DNA from: Streptomyces fodineus
GTDB lineage: Bacteria; Actinomycetota; Actinomycetes; Streptomycetales; Streptomycetaceae
Length of the DNA: 64,000 nt
NCBI RefSeq assembly: GCF_001735805.1
Contig: NZ_CP017248.1
Span: forward strand, 8,308,001-8,372,000
Reading direction: 5' to 3'
A program made the translations under genes and the position numbers. Below the pieces are notes generated by a model. The model searched no databases. It saw nothing but the letters and a program-made list of their open reading frames with translations, and had not been told where the DNA came from. Numbering within the stretch: position 1 is the first letter of the stretch; each line of letters starts with the position of its first letter. Shown here in pieces: positions 7,766-17,343 of the stretch.

Positions 7766-8509
7766 ATGCACCCGGCACGTCAGCGCGGCCGATCCTGGGC
7801 GGGTATCGCCCGCGTCGAGGCTCGCGCCGTCGGCGGCGCCACCCCCAACTCAGTACTCACAGTCCACCTGAGCCGGCACGATCCCCAGACGGATCCCGAT
7901 TCAGGTGAGGAGCTGCTGAGTTCATTCCTCACCGCAGTCGACGCAGGGCCACACGGGGACGCGGAGAGTGCAGCGGCGTTCGCGCGCGGCGCGAAGACGT
8001 CATGGGCGGTCGCAGCCTGGGTAGGGGAAGCCGAGGCGCCAGAACTGGTCGTGGACCGACTCATGTCGCAACTGGTCGTGGCGACGACAGCAGGAGCCCT
8101 GGTGGACGACCGCTCTTGCCGTGTGGGGCTTCGACCGACATTCCAGCCGTCGGACAACGAACAGCACGGTCTACTGCTCACCATGACGAGCGAGACGGCC
8201 GGCGCCCCAGTGGAGCTGTTTCCGGCACTCCTGTACTGCTGGCTGTGGTGGTGGCGCAATCAAGTCACGGTGCAACATGGTGGCCCGGAGATGCCATCAC
8301 CGCCTAAGCGCCGCGGCCTGGACTATGACGTCCAACTCGCCCAGTGGCTGGAGCAGGTCATAGAGTTCCGCCGCCACCCTGTCCAGGAACCGAACATGCC
8401 TGTACCACCGGAGCAATTGGGCCTGGTCGAAGACGGACAGTACTTCGCCGTGCAACTGGGGGACTTCGAACTCACCACCTGGCCAGACCTGCCGGGCTCC
8501 GAACTCTAG
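7766..8509 (+). CDS. Hypothetical protein
   Basis: A 247-residue protein with clear coding bias. The start is the ATG at 7766, chosen because AGGAGGG lies 6 bases upstream; a GTG at 7733 is less likely. It has no signal peptide or membrane segment. A tryptophan-rich stretch, LLYCWLWWWRNQ, sits near residue 175. Segments such as MTSETAGAPVELFPALLY and QYFAVQLGDFELTTWPDL suggest alternating strands and helices, but no family was recognised. It is followed by a convergent gene on the other strand, so it is probably a single-gene transcript. Confidence 0.6.
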   Translation: MHPARQRGRSWAGIARVEARAVGGATPNSVLTVHLSRHDPQTDPDSGEELLSSFLTAVDAGPHGDAESAAAFARGAKTSWAVAAWVGEAEAPELVVDRLMSQLVVATTAGALVDDRSCRVGLRPTFQPSDNEQHGLLLTMTSETAGAPVELFPALLYCWLWWWRNQVTVQHGGPEMPSPPKRRGLDYDVQLAQWLEQVIEFRRHPVQEPNMPVPPEQLGLVEDGQYFAVQLGDFELTTWPDLPGSEL

Positions 8510-8626
8510 CCGCGACCTGCCCATCTGCTCGGACCTCCGGCAGAGAGGCGCATGGCCGGTGGCAATCACGCCGACATAGCGAAGGCGTTCCGAGCTATCT
8601 CTGTCTGGGACAGCCCCTGGGGCGAA

Positions 8627-9208
8627 TCAGTACTCCACGTCTCCGGTGACCGCGGCGGCCATGACCGAGGACACAGCCATCAGGCGAGCCCAGGTCGGCA
8701 GCAGTTCATCCCACAAGGGACCTCGCGGCGGCTGTGACTCCCAGTGGCGGGCCTCCTCGAAACGCCAGATGGCCTCCGCCTCCTCGGGTGAGACACGCAG
8801 CCGGCGCGCCTCCTCCGCGATCTCATCCCTAGTGGGTTCCCGCCGAACGGCCCCTTGCCAGGCCGCGAGGACGTCATCCGCGTGACGCAAGATGGGCTGC
8901 GCAGCGCGGACGTAGATCACGACCAGAGCGATCACCGGCGAGTCGCTCGGCAGCCGATTCCTCCACAACGGCAACAGCTCTCTGTCCAGCCTGGAGACCC
9001 TCGCGACGAGACCCGCGATCCCCTCGGTGCGCAGCCTGTCCCACTCCTGTGGCCCTCGGGGAAAACACTGACTCGGCTCCTCGTCCCGGTGACACTCCCG
9101 GAGGAAAGCATCACCGACGGCGATTTCCTCCAGCGTGGGGTTCCATTCGTGCCGGTTGAGGGATCGCGCGATCACATCGAGTCGCTGCTCGTCGGCGGCG
9201 TTCGTCAT
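8627..9208 (-). CDS. Hypothetical protein
   Basis: A 193-residue, largely helical soluble protein with strong coding bias. It contains a hydrophobic helix, SPVIALVVIYVRAAQP, near residue 90, and a charged helical segment with TRDEIAEEARRLRVSPEE that resembles a small recognition-helix or sigma-like bihelical unit. No family could be named. It is convergent with the upstream 247-residue gene and divergent from the gene at 9365, with about 155 bases for the shared promoter region. Confidence 0.55.
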   Translation of the reverse strand: MTNAADEQRLDVIARSLNRHEWNPTLEEIAVGDAFLRECHRDEEPSQCFPRGPQEWDRLRTEGIAGLVARVSRLDRELLPLWRNRLPSDSPVIALVVIYVRAAQPILRHADDVLAAWQGAVRREPTRDEIAEEARRLRVSPEEAEAIWRFEEARHWESQPPRGPLWDELLPTWARLMAVSSVMAAAVTGDVEY

Positions 9209-9364
9209 GGCGCCACCCTAGGCAGGAACGGCCACTGGCGCCTCCACCTCGCAGCCCGCGGTGGCCATGAGCGGACCCTCGCTGGACGAGGTGGCCCGCG
9301 ATACCCCTGGACCACTGCTGGTGATCGGCTTCCGCGACCACAGGCTGACCTCTAGCGTAGATGC

Positions 9365-10054
9365 GTGGCGGACATGACGAAGAAGACCGACAACTGGCCG
9401 GCAGCGATCTCCCGGGCACAGGAGTACTTCCTCGCGCATACCCCTCCAGGCGGATTGCTCGCCCTCATCCTCACCGTGATCAGCGAGCGCGACAGCATCG
9501 CAGCCAGTGAGGTACCACTAGCGAAGATCCGATACGAACTCGACGATCCCGCTGCCCTGCACGAAATCCTCAATGATCACTGCCCGCCCCAGCCTGCGCC
9601 AACGAAAACGGACTGGTACACCGCCGTCCGGTACTGGCTCGAGGAACGCACAGCGCCAGTACCGGTACAGCAGCGGCGAGCCTGGGCAATGGCCAACGGA
9701 CAAGGACCGGACACGGACCCCCACTGGATCCCCGCGAGCCACCAACCCATCGACTACGTCGAAGCACACCCCCAGAGCTTCTTCCACAGGTCCGTAGACG
9801 TCCTGAAAAGCACGGTCGACAAGCCTCTCCTCGCCGAGTGCGGAGGGATCGCTCCGATGTCCGCTGTGGAGATCACAGGCGGGGCGCACGACGGGGCTCG
9901 CTGTCGCGTGCTCGGGGTTGTATGGGATCGAGATGACATCGCCCGTACCGTGACCGCGCCAGTCTCCTACAAGGTCACGCATGAGTTGCGCACCGGGGTT
10001 GTGATCCCCGCAGCGTTTGTACGGCTGGCTTCTGAAGGCGACACGTTCCCCTAA
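9365..10054 (+). CDS. Hypothetical protein
   Basis: A 229-residue protein starting at GTG 9365 or ATG 9374. The N-terminal half is helical (DNWPAAISRAQEYFLAHTPP) and includes an Asp/Trp-rich segment around DTDPHWIPASHQPIDYVEAH. The C-terminal 60 residues, starting ITGGAHDGARCRVLGVVWD, look like a small beta-barrel. No signal peptide or membrane helix is present and I do not recognise the family. It is divergent from the gene ending at 8627 and is followed by a 370-base gap. Confidence 0.55.
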   Translation: MADMTKKTDNWPAAISRAQEYFLAHTPPGGLLALILTVISERDSIAASEVPLAKIRYELDDPAALHEILNDHCPPQPAPTKTDWYTAVRYWLEERTAPVPVQQRRAWAMANGQGPDTDPHWIPASHQPIDYVEAHPQSFFHRSVDVLKSTVDKPLLAECGGIAPMSAVEITGGAHDGARCRVLGVVWDRDDIARTVTAPVSYKVTHELRTGVVIPAAFVRLASEGDTFP

Positions 10055-10428
10055 CGAGACGGGCCCGAGTGAGTGCCATGGGCCGAATGACCGACGTCAG
10101 GGTAGGCGACCTCGCCCACGGGGCGTCGCGGCGGACCCGGCGCCAGCTGCTGGTGAGCGCAGGAGCGATACTTACGAGGAATTCGGCCGGCGGCGCCCCA
10201 CTCGGGAACCTGCCGACCGCCTGACCCCGGCCACATCGGGCGTAAGAGGAGCAGCGGTCGGACGCCGAAGAGAAGGCGGCCCCGTCCGCGTTCCTGTCGC
10301 CATAGCTTGTAGCGCGTGGGCCGGGCCAGAGCAGGGACCGCTCGGTATGGGTGCCCAAGGGGGGGGAGGGGGCTGATGATGACCTGTGGGACTGTCCGGC
10401 CGACGAGGTGCAGTCTAGGGTTCGTGCC
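10055..10428. other. Intergenic region, nothing recognised
   Basis: About 370 bases, including a run of 13 purines near 10360 (AAGGGGGGGAGGGGG) that could serve as an upstream mRNA leader or G-rich element. No gene, hairpin or repeat was identified. Confidence 0.3.
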
Positions 10429-12141
10429 ATGCCTGTACACCCCTTTGCTAGCCAGGTCGGCGCTTTGCGGCTCAAGTCCCTGAAGTTCCTGCGTTCCTCG
10501 GTGAGCCACGAATTTTGGTCCATGATCATGCGTGAGGGGCAAAGCTTCATCATGCCCGCGTCCTGGGGGGCCTTGCCTCGGACCCGGCAGGTCGAGTCCT
10601 TGATCGCGACGGAATGCAAGCGGGTTGCCGACGGCACGACGTTCGCGATGGACCATGACCTGATCCAGGCAGCGCGTGCAGTCGGGCAGGATCAATCGAT
10701 TCCCTTGCCATTCACTGCGGATGTATTGCCGGCTCCGTCTGGGATGCTGGGCTTCTCCGAAGAAGAGCCGTTGATGTACATCGACTCAGATCCCGTGATC
10801 GCGGTCACTTGGGGGCCTCCCTTGGAGGGCTTCGGACCGGGCGTACATCTGACCTGGTGGACGGCCATGCGGGGCGAGGACCAGGAGCCGGATGCCGAGG
10901 CGCTGGGCCGACTGGTCCCGATGGTGCCCGACTTCGAGGTGCACCTTTCCTTCCTACCCAGGTTCGACACGCGCCTGCACCAGTCGAACCAGGAACTCGA
11001 TTCCGGGCTGCTCTACTCGGCTGTCCCACTGCGCACCGTGGTGGCCGCCTGGTACTCCCTGACCGCGGACAGCACGACGTTGTCCGAACAGCGGCCCCAG
11101 GCCACCGTCACGCAGGCGCTGAAGGAACTGCGGGCGAAAAGGCGTGGTGTCCAGGTCGCCGTCAGCAGGGGGGCCGACACCGCGCGCCTCGGGATCACCG
11201 AAAGGGCCACGCAGAAGATGCGACAGCTGGGGGAGCTGAGCGACATGTTCAAACCGTCCCCGGAAGTCGCTCCGACAACGACGAAGGTCTCGCATGGGGT
11301 CTTCGAAGCCGCGCTCGACCACCAGCTTGATGCCAGCCACTGGCGCCTCGCCCAGATTTACCGGGAAGCCGCGGATCACTGGCACCGTCTGGAAATGCAG
11401 GCCATCCAGAGGTATCCCGGTGTCTTCGCGTATCTGGAGGAGTTGCGTGCTCGGGAGCGCGAGCAGTGGCAGCCGTGGTGCTGGATGCCGAGTATCCGGG
11501 TGTCCGCCTGGCTGAAGGAGTTCTACAACGTGCCGGCGGAGCAGGCCATGTGGGACGGCCCCCGCATCGCCGCCCTCGGGGCCTGGCGGAGCGGCGGCCG
11601 CCACAGCGTTCTAACCACACTGCCGCTTCAGGCAACTGCCACCGACCAGGTTCCCATCAATCTCCCCGAGACCATGCCCGCCCCCGGCCTCGGCATGGTC
11701 ATCGACTCCAACGGCACCGCTCACCTCCTGCTGGCGTGCCTCGACGACGTCAGCGATCGGAGCCCCGTGCAGGCGGAACTGCTGATCATCTCCAATGAAG
11801 GCGAGCCCGCCCGCATGCTGGAGGACGTCACCAAGGTCACCGTGTTCCTCACAGGGAACGATCTACTCGACGCCGTGAAGATCACCCAGGCGCACTACGA
11901 CGATGCCGCGGTGCAGAACGGCTTGAAACCCGCCCCTGCCGATGAAGCCATGTACGTCGAACACACTTACGCCATGGGGCTTTTCACCGGGCTGCTGTCC
12001 GGTATCTGTGCACCCGGTGCCGAACTGCAAGACGTAGGCGCCCTGACCGGACGCAAGATGCCCGCAGCATGGCCACCAGAGCCGAACGTGCTCTCCGAGA
12101 CCACTCTCTGGCTTCTGGCGGATACGCCTATGGCTCCCTGA
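10429..12141 (+). CDS. Large hypothetical protein
   Basis: A 570-residue protein with uniform coding bias, taken from ATG 10429; the frame is open further upstream but without bias. It appears to have two similar halves: an N-terminal domain with LPFTADVLPAPSGMLGF and VIAVTWGPPLEGFGPGVHLT, and a C-terminal domain with APGLGMVIDSNGTAHLLLACL near residue 430, joined by a helical middle with many Arg and Trp residues (LAQIYREAADHWHRLEMQA). No transmembrane segments, nucleotide-binding motifs or known catalytic motifs are apparent. It may belong to an actinomycete-specific family encoded on mobile DNA. Function is unknown. Confidence 0.6.
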   Translation: MPVHPFASQVGALRLKSLKFLRSSVSHEFWSMIMREGQSFIMPASWGALPRTRQVESLIATECKRVADGTTFAMDHDLIQAARAVGQDQSIPLPFTADVLPAPSGMLGFSEEEPLMYIDSDPVIAVTWGPPLEGFGPGVHLTWWTAMRGEDQEPDAEALGRLVPMVPDFEVHLSFLPRFDTRLHQSNQELDSGLLYSAVPLRTVVAAWYSLTADSTTLSEQRPQATVTQALKELRAKRRGVQVAVSRGADTARLGITERATQKMRQLGELSDMFKPSPEVAPTTTKVSHGVFEAALDHQLDASHWRLAQIYREAADHWHRLEMQAIQRYPGVFAYLEELRAREREQWQPWCWMPSIRVSAWLKEFYNVPAEQAMWDGPRIAALGAWRSGGRHSVLTTLPLQATATDQVPINLPETMPAPGLGMVIDSNGTAHLLLACLDDVSDRSPVQAELLIISNEGEPARMLEDVTKVTVFLTGNDLLDAVKITQAHYDDAAVQNGLKPAPADEAMYVEHTYAMGLFTGLLSGICAPGAELQDVGALTGRKMPAAWPPEPNVLSETTLWLLADTPMAP

Positions 12142-12179
12142 GGTTCCGCCGCAAACTGTTGTGGCTCTCTCCGTTTCGG

Positions 12180-12497
12180 TTACGTGGTAGGCGGCGCCTG
12201 TAGAGGGAGAGATGATCCGGCTATTGCAGCGAGGGTATCCAGTAGCGGCATCAGTCGGTCGGTCGGCCGATCCTCCCAGGAGTTGATGGCCTCGTATACC
12301 TGCTCAGCCAAAGTGGCATGCCGGCGCCTCAACACAGCGTGATGTGCGATCAGTTGGGTGCGTGCATCGTCGATATCGCCGAGTACACCGTCCCGGGAGG
12401 AAGTGGGAACCTGCCCGAGCGTTTGACTGTCGGCAAGATTGTGGAGCGCCAGGTACAGCTCCCAGGCTGCCTGGCGCTCCTCCGGCTTCTCCTCCAC
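12180..12497 (-). CDS. Small hypothetical protein, likely co-transcribed with NUDIX gene
   Basis: A 105-residue helical protein (AAWELYLALHNLADSQTLGQ, then DIDDARTQLIAHHAVLRRRH) lying 9 bases after the stop of the NUDIX gene on the same strand. It is soluble and has no recognised motif. The arrangement suggests a two-gene operon. Confidence 0.55.
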   Translation of the reverse strand: MEEKPEERQAAWELYLALHNLADSQTLGQVPTSSRDGVLGDIDDARTQLIAHHAVLRRRHATLAEQVYEAINSWEDRPTDRLMPLLDTLAAIAGSSLPLQAPPTT

Positions 12498-12506
12498 GTC
12501 TTCACC

Positions 12507-12986
12507 CTATGTCGAGGCGCGTTCGGACAGAAGAAGCGCAGCCACGCTTCCAGCCTCAGTGATCTCACCGTTCCGTACCGCAGCGAGGGCGTCCTGGAGC
12601 AGGCGCCAGTGTTGAGTCATGCCGGCCTCGGTGGCGTCCCGTCGTGTTCGTCCCGTGCGTAGAGAAGTCGCCGTAAAGAGGAATATCCGTGCTGAGGTGA
12701 TCGACGGGAGTGGGTCAATCACGCCAAGCGGGCGTAGGTCGCCAGCTATCAAACCGGTCTCCTCCTCCAACTCCCTCAAAGCCGCTTCCCGGGGCTCCTG
12801 ACCATCGCAGTTGCCGCCGGGAAGGTGCAGTACACGCCGTCGCTGGAGGTGGAAGTCATCCTCGACCAGGACGAGGCGCTGTTGATCGTCGAGGGCGACG
12901 ACCCGCACAGCATCGTCGACGCTGACGTACTCGTACGTGCCGGCACGTCCGTCCGGCCTTCTCTTGGGGTACTCCGCGGCCAACAC
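12507..12986 (-). CDS. NUDIX hydrolase
   Basis: A 159-residue protein containing one complete NUDIX box near residues 57-79: GGNCDGQEPREAALRELEEE followed by TGL, with the REXXEE core that binds the metal. The preceding strands (DDAVRVVALDDQQRLVLVED) and the following strand pair are normal for the family. It hydrolyses nucleoside-diphosphate-linked substrates in the cytoplasm; the specific substrate cannot be inferred. The GTG start at 12986 is the best available. The neighbouring IS256-type remnant ends 24 bases upstream. Confidence 0.85.
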   Translation of the reverse strand: MLAAEYPKRRPDGRAGTYEYVSVDDAVRVVALDDQQRLVLVEDDFHLQRRRVLHLPGGNCDGQEPREAALRELEEETGLIAGDLRPLGVIDPLPSITSARIFLFTATSLRTGRTRRDATEAGMTQHWRLLQDALAAVRNGEITEAGSVAALLLSERAST

Positions 12987-13010
12987 GGAAAAGCTTCGCT
13001 ACTATCCAGA

Positions 13011-13229
13011 TCACGAGCGGTGTCCCGCACGTACACCGAGTGCAACGGGTGTGGTGCAAGGGATGCTCTGTTGACTCATGGCGCTCATCACGATGCCGTA
13101 GCGGACGGCGGACATGAGCGCGTCGGCGAACGGCTTGCCCATCGCGCGCAGCAGATCGGGACTCGCCGCGGCGAGAATTGTCTTCGGCGAGTGCGTGCAG
13201 GGGCGCACACTGTCCGGTGCGGTCACCAT
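13011..13229 (-). pseudogene. N-terminal remnant of an IS256/mutator-type transposase
   Basis: The 72 codons from the ATG at 13229, with AAGGAGATCAGC upstream, encode VTAPDSVRPCTHSPKTILAA and SPDLLRAMGKPFADALMSA. This resembles the start of Streptomyces IS256-type transposases, where the alpha-helical SPDLLREMVKTFAEALMSAE motif is usual. The match stops after residue 45 and a foreign tail follows. The catalytic core is absent, so this is a dead fragment. It marks an old insertion upstream of the NUDIX gene. Confidence 0.6.
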
Positions 13230-13362
13230 GCTGATCTCCTTCATGACTCGACATCTCGAAGATCGGCCGGTTGCCGTTCGTCTATGTGGACATCCCCCTG
13301 AAGCCGGAGCAAAACCCCGGATTAGATCGAACGCGTACACACTTCTCTGGACATAACCCGGG

Positions 13363-16300
13363 TCAGGCACTGACTCTCGACTGGATGAGGGCTCGCAGCT
13401 CTGCCGCTTCTCGGCTTTCTGCCTGCTCAAGAATGCTCAGCGCGTCATACCAGCACGCCTGAGCCCGGACAAGCTGGCCGAGGGCGTTCAACGCGCTGCC
13501 GAGAGTCGTGAGCACCTGGGCCCGGGCAACCTCGCCGCCGGTGCAGCCCAACGCCAGAGCCTGCTCGGCGTGCTGCGCCGCGAGCGCCGGTTGCCTGGCG
13601 GAGAGGTGAGCTTCGGCGATACGGAAGTGTGTGGTGCCCTCCCATAGTTGCTGGCGTTGGTCCCGGAACACTGCCAGTGCTCGTTGGAGTTCTGCATCCG
13701 CCTCGCGGAGTCGACCCGCCGCCCGGAGTGCCAGGCCGAGGACGTAGCGGCTGTTCGCGGCGTGCGGCGCATCCCCCAACTCCTCGTAGATGGCTACTCC
13801 TTGCTGCGCGAGCGAAACCGCGTGTTCGGTGCGGCCGATCGCGGCGTGGACGCGGGACAGGCTGCACAGCGCGCTCGCCTCGCCCGGAAGGCTCCCGATC
13901 GCTCGGTATCCCTCGGCGGCTTGCACCAGGTGGGCCTCGCTGTCCGCGAAGCGTTGCTGCTGAATGGCGATCAGGCCACGTGTGTTAGCGGCCCAGCACC
14001 TGGCCAGTCGATCTTGGATGGTGTCCGCCAGTACCAGGACGCGTTCCGCCTCCCGGTCGGCCTCGTCGAATCGTCCGGCGAAGTGATGGGCGGTACTCAG
14101 CGTTACCAGGACGCGCACGGCTGCGTGTGCGTCGTTATGCTCCTGGGCAGCGTGGCCGAGAACCCTGGCCGTCGACTCGTACTCTGAGAACGCGGTGCCC
14201 GACTTGTACTCCTCGAAGCCGGTGCCCGGCTCGTCCAAGGCGAGGGTGCACCAGAGCAGATCGGCCGCTCGGCCGAGTGTGAGCGGGCCGACTGACTGCC
14301 TGGCGCACGACAGCAAGTTGCCTCTTTCGGCGTCGAACCAGTTGAGAGCATCGGTCGGGTCGGTGAAGTCGAGCCCCTGAACGGATGTCGGTGTCAGGTG
14401 GTCGACGAGGACGTCCCCTGGCCGATTGATCGCGTACACCCGTGACACCGTGGCGAGATAGAAGTCCAGCAGTCGGGAGAGGGCCGCCTGCCTTTCGGAG
14501 GGCGGCTGTTCGTCCCGCTCCGCGCATGCGCGGACGTAGAGCCGCACCAACTGATGGTACCGGTAGCGCCCGGGCGCCGCCGACTCCAGAAGGGACGCGT
14601 CGACCACGGACTCCAGCAGGTCCTCTGCATCATTCGCCGGCAGGTCCAGTAGAGCCGCGGCCGCAGGTAGAGAGATGTCCGGTCCGTCCGCCAGCCCCAG
14701 CAGGCGGGATGCCCGGGCCTGGGCCGGCTCCAGTTGGGCGTAGCCCAGCTCGAAGGTCGCCTTGACTGCCAGATCACCAGCCTGGAGCTCGTCCAACCGC
14801 CGGCGCTCGTCCGCCAGCTTCGCCGCCAGTGCCGACACCGTCCACGTCCGCCGGGCGGCCAGCCGGCACGCGGCGATACGGATTGCCAGCGGCAGGAAGC
14901 CACACGCCGCCACCACGTCCAAGGCGGCCTCACGCTCCGCCGCCACCCGCTCCACGCCCACGATTTTCATGAACAGCTCAAGGGCCTCTTCGGGGGACAT
15001 CACGTCCAGGTCGACCAGGTGCGCGCCGACCAGGTCCACCATCCGTACTTGTGACGTCACGAGCGTCGCGCAGCCCTCCTTGCCCGGCAGCAGTGGCCGC
15101 ACCTGGGCCGCGTCCTTCGCATTGTCCAGCAGCACGAGGACGCGGCGGCCGTCCAGGACCGACCGAAACAGCGTCCCCCGTTCTTCCAGCGAGTCCGGTA
15201 CCTCCGAGTCAGGCGTGCCCAACGCCCGCAGGAAATAGCCCAATACCGTCTCCGGCTCAGCCGCGCGTGAACCCGTGCCCTGGAGGTCGACGTACAACTG
15301 CCCGTCGGGGAAGGCGGCGCGGGCCTGGTGCGCCACGTGTACGGCCAGCGTCGTCTTGCCCACGCCTCCGATGCCAGCCAGTGCCGACAGTGCCATCACC
15401 TCGCTCCCCGCGGCGGTCAGCGTCTCAATCAGCTCTGACACGAAGGACGCGCGTCCTGTGAAGTCCGGAACCGTGGCCGGGAGTTGGGTTGGGCGCACGG
15501 GTGCGGGAACCCGCTCGACGTCCGGCTCCGACGGTCGCGCCAGGCCCGGGTCCGCTTGCAGGATGCGCATTTGCAGCTCGCGCAGCTCCGCTCGCGGGTC
15601 TACGCCCAATTCGTCGGCCAGCAAGCGTCGCGTGTCCGCATAGACGGCAAGGGCCTCCGCCTGGCGGCCGCTCCGGTACAGTGCCAGCATCAGCAGCTCG
15701 CGCAACCGCTCCCGCAAGGGGTACGCCGCCGTCAAGGCTGTCAGTTCCGAGACCGCCTGGGCGTGGTGACCCTCCTCCAGGTCCATGTCGATGCGGGATT
15801 CCAGGAGTTGCAGGCGCCACTCCTCCAACCGCACTCGTTGCACCTCTGCGTACGGGCCTGGCACCGCGGCGAGCGCCTCCCCGTCCCACAAGGACAGCGC
15901 CCGGCGCAAGAGATCGCGTGCTTGGTGCAGGTCCCCTGAGGCTTTCGCCCCCTCCGCATCCCCGGCAAGTCTCTGGGCCGCCAAGATGTCCACGGCGCCT
16001 TCCGGCAGACCGCGAACGGCGTACCCGCCTGATTCGCTCACCAGGACTCCGGGGCCCAGCACCTTCCGCAGCCGGGAGGCGTACGTCCGTAGCGCCGTCC
16101 GCGCACGCGTAGACGACGGCGGGTCCTCACCCCATAGGCCGTCGATCAGCTCGGCCGCCGTCGCGGTCCGGCCCTCGCGCAACAGCAGCGCGGCCAGCAG
16201 GGCCCGTTGCTGCGGCGATCCGATAGGGAGCTGCTCGTCCCCGCGCCAGGCGCGCACCGGTCCGAGCACGCTGAAGCGCAGGTCAGCCTCTTCTGCGACA

Positions 16301-17343
16301 GGCCGCCGTTGCTCGGGCGTACGGGAGACGGGCTCGTACATGGTCGATATCCGCGGAACCGCTGATCGATCGGCTCCTCGGATGGCGGACGGGGGCGACA
16401 CAGGCGCCGGGGCAGTCCGTCGTTCCCCCTCGGAATGCCGGGCCGCGGCCATGAGCAGGAGCCGTGCCCTCTCCAGACGACGCTCATCGTCCAGTGTCCG
16501 GGCGGCCTCACACTCCGCGGTGGCGAGGTTGACCAGCGCGGAGCGGGACAAGGGATGGCGTGGCCCGAGTACCGCGGATACCTTTTGGGCAGCGATCGCA
16601 AGGACATCGGCGGCCTGCTCCCACCGTTCGCGGTCCCCTGCAGCCATCGCCGATCCGAACTCGGCCCGAGCCACGGTGATCAGGGCGGAGAGCGACTTCG
16701 GATGGTCGCCGCCAAGCAACCGCATCAGCCCGCGCGCCGTGAGGGCGACGGCATGCACCCGCTCATCCGCTTCTGCGTGACGTCCCTGCTGGCGGGCGGT
16801 CTCCGCCAGCACCGATTCCGCCAGGAGGCGGATTTCTATCCGCTCCTGTTCTTGGAGCGAGTCGTCACGGGCTCCCAGGCTCAGCGCCTCCTCGGCCGCG
16901 CTCGTGGCACCCGTGAGGTCTCCCACTCGCAGCTTGACCGACGCCAGATTTGCGACGCTCCGGGCCGCAACACCACCGGCATCGTCGTGCGCCGCCAAGA
17001 CGACGGCTGTCGCCAGGACACCAACCGCGGCCGCGACGAGACCCCGGTCGGCCAGAATGACAGCCAGTTCGTTGCGGACATCGCCGGGCAGCTCGAGCGA
17101 TTTCGGATCCCACTGGAGCTGCGAAACCACGCCCCGCAGAAGGGCGCGAGACTCCTCGGCCAGGCCGAGCGCTTCGAGCAGCGCCACCAGATAGGCGAGA
17201 TCCCGACCGGGATGCGACCGCCGGAACAGATCGGGGACCTTGCTCAGCGCCATGGCGGCCGAAGCCGCATTGCGGCGGGCGTCGATATCCCCGCGAAGGC
17301 TAAGTTCAGCCCGGTCGATGGCTTCCTGCCAGAGGTCGGTCAT
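13363..17343 (-). CDS. STAND NTPase regulator: TPR - winged helix/BTAD - NB-ARC - TPR
   Basis: A 1,326-residue protein. Residues 1-300 form Ala-rich helical repeats that resemble TPR. A linker follows, then an OmpR-like winged helix with BTAD domain at about 352-610 (LRFSVLGPVRAWRGDEQLPI, then ADELGVDPRAELRELQ), as in SARP/AfsR regulators. NB-ARC follows with Walker A GIGGVGKTTLA near 655 and Walker B VLVLLDNA near 730. The tail from about 1050 is again TPR. AfsR-type proteins lack the N-terminal repeat block, which is the odd feature. The ATG overlaps the stop of the protease gene (ATGA), and the protease overlaps the trypco1-like gene. The three are therefore co-translated and probably form one system, with the NTPase as a sensor or switch. 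DNA binding by the winged helix is likely but not shown. Confidence 0.85.
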   Translation of the reverse strand: MTDLWQEAIDRAELSLRGDIDARRNAASAAMALSKVPDLFRRSHPGRDLAYLVALLEALGLAEESRALLRGVVSQLQWDPKSLELPGDVRNELAVILADRGLVAAAVGVLATAVVLAAHDDAGGVAARSVANLASVKLRVGDLTGATSAAEEALSLGARDDSLQEQERIEIRLLAESVLAETARQQGRHAEADERVHAVALTARGLMRLLGGDHPKSLSALITVARAEFGSAMAAGDRERWEQAADVLAIAAQKVSAVLGPRHPLSRSALVNLATAECEAARTLDDERRLERARLLLMAAARHSEGERRTAPAPVSPPSAIRGADRSAVPRISTMYEPVSRTPEQRRPVAEEADLRFSVLGPVRAWRGDEQLPIGSPQQRALLAALLLREGRTATAAELIDGLWGEDPPSSTRARTALRTYASRLRKVLGPGVLVSESGGYAVRGLPEGAVDILAAQRLAGDAEGAKASGDLHQARDLLRRALSLWDGEALAAVPGPYAEVQRVRLEEWRLQLLESRIDMDLEEGHHAQAVSELTALTAAYPLRERLRELLMLALYRSGRQAEALAVYADTRRLLADELGVDPRAELRELQMRILQADPGLARPSEPDVERVPAPVRPTQLPATVPDFTGRASFVSELIETLTAAGSEVMALSALAGIGGVGKTTLAVHVAHQARAAFPDGQLYVDLQGTGSRAAEPETVLGYFLRALGTPDSEVPDSLEERGTLFRSVLDGRRVLVLLDNAKDAAQVRPLLPGKEGCATLVTSQVRMVDLVGAHLVDLDVMSPEEALELFMKIVGVERVAAEREAALDVVAACGFLPLAIRIAACRLAARRTWTVSALAAKLADERRRLDELQAGDLAVKATFELGYAQLEPAQARASRLLGLADGPDISLPAAAALLDLPANDAEDLLESVVDASLLESAAPGRYRYHQLVRLYVRACAERDEQPPSERQAALSRLLDFYLATVSRVYAINRPGDVLVDHLTPTSVQGLDFTDPTDALNWFDAERGNLLSCARQSVGPLTLGRAADLLWCTLALDEPGTGFEEYKSGTAFSEYESTARVLGHAAQEHNDAHAAVRVLVTLSTAHHFAGRFDEADREAERVLVLADTIQDRLARCWAANTRGLIAIQQQRFADSEAHLVQAAEGYRAIGSLPGEASALCSLSRVHAAIGRTEHAVSLAQQGVAIYEELGDAPHAANSRYVLGLALRAAGRLREADAELQRALAVFRDQRQQLWEGTTHFRIAEAHLSARQPALAAQHAEQALALGCTGGEVARAQVLTTLGSALNALGQLVRAQACWYDALSILEQAESREAAELRALIQSRVSA

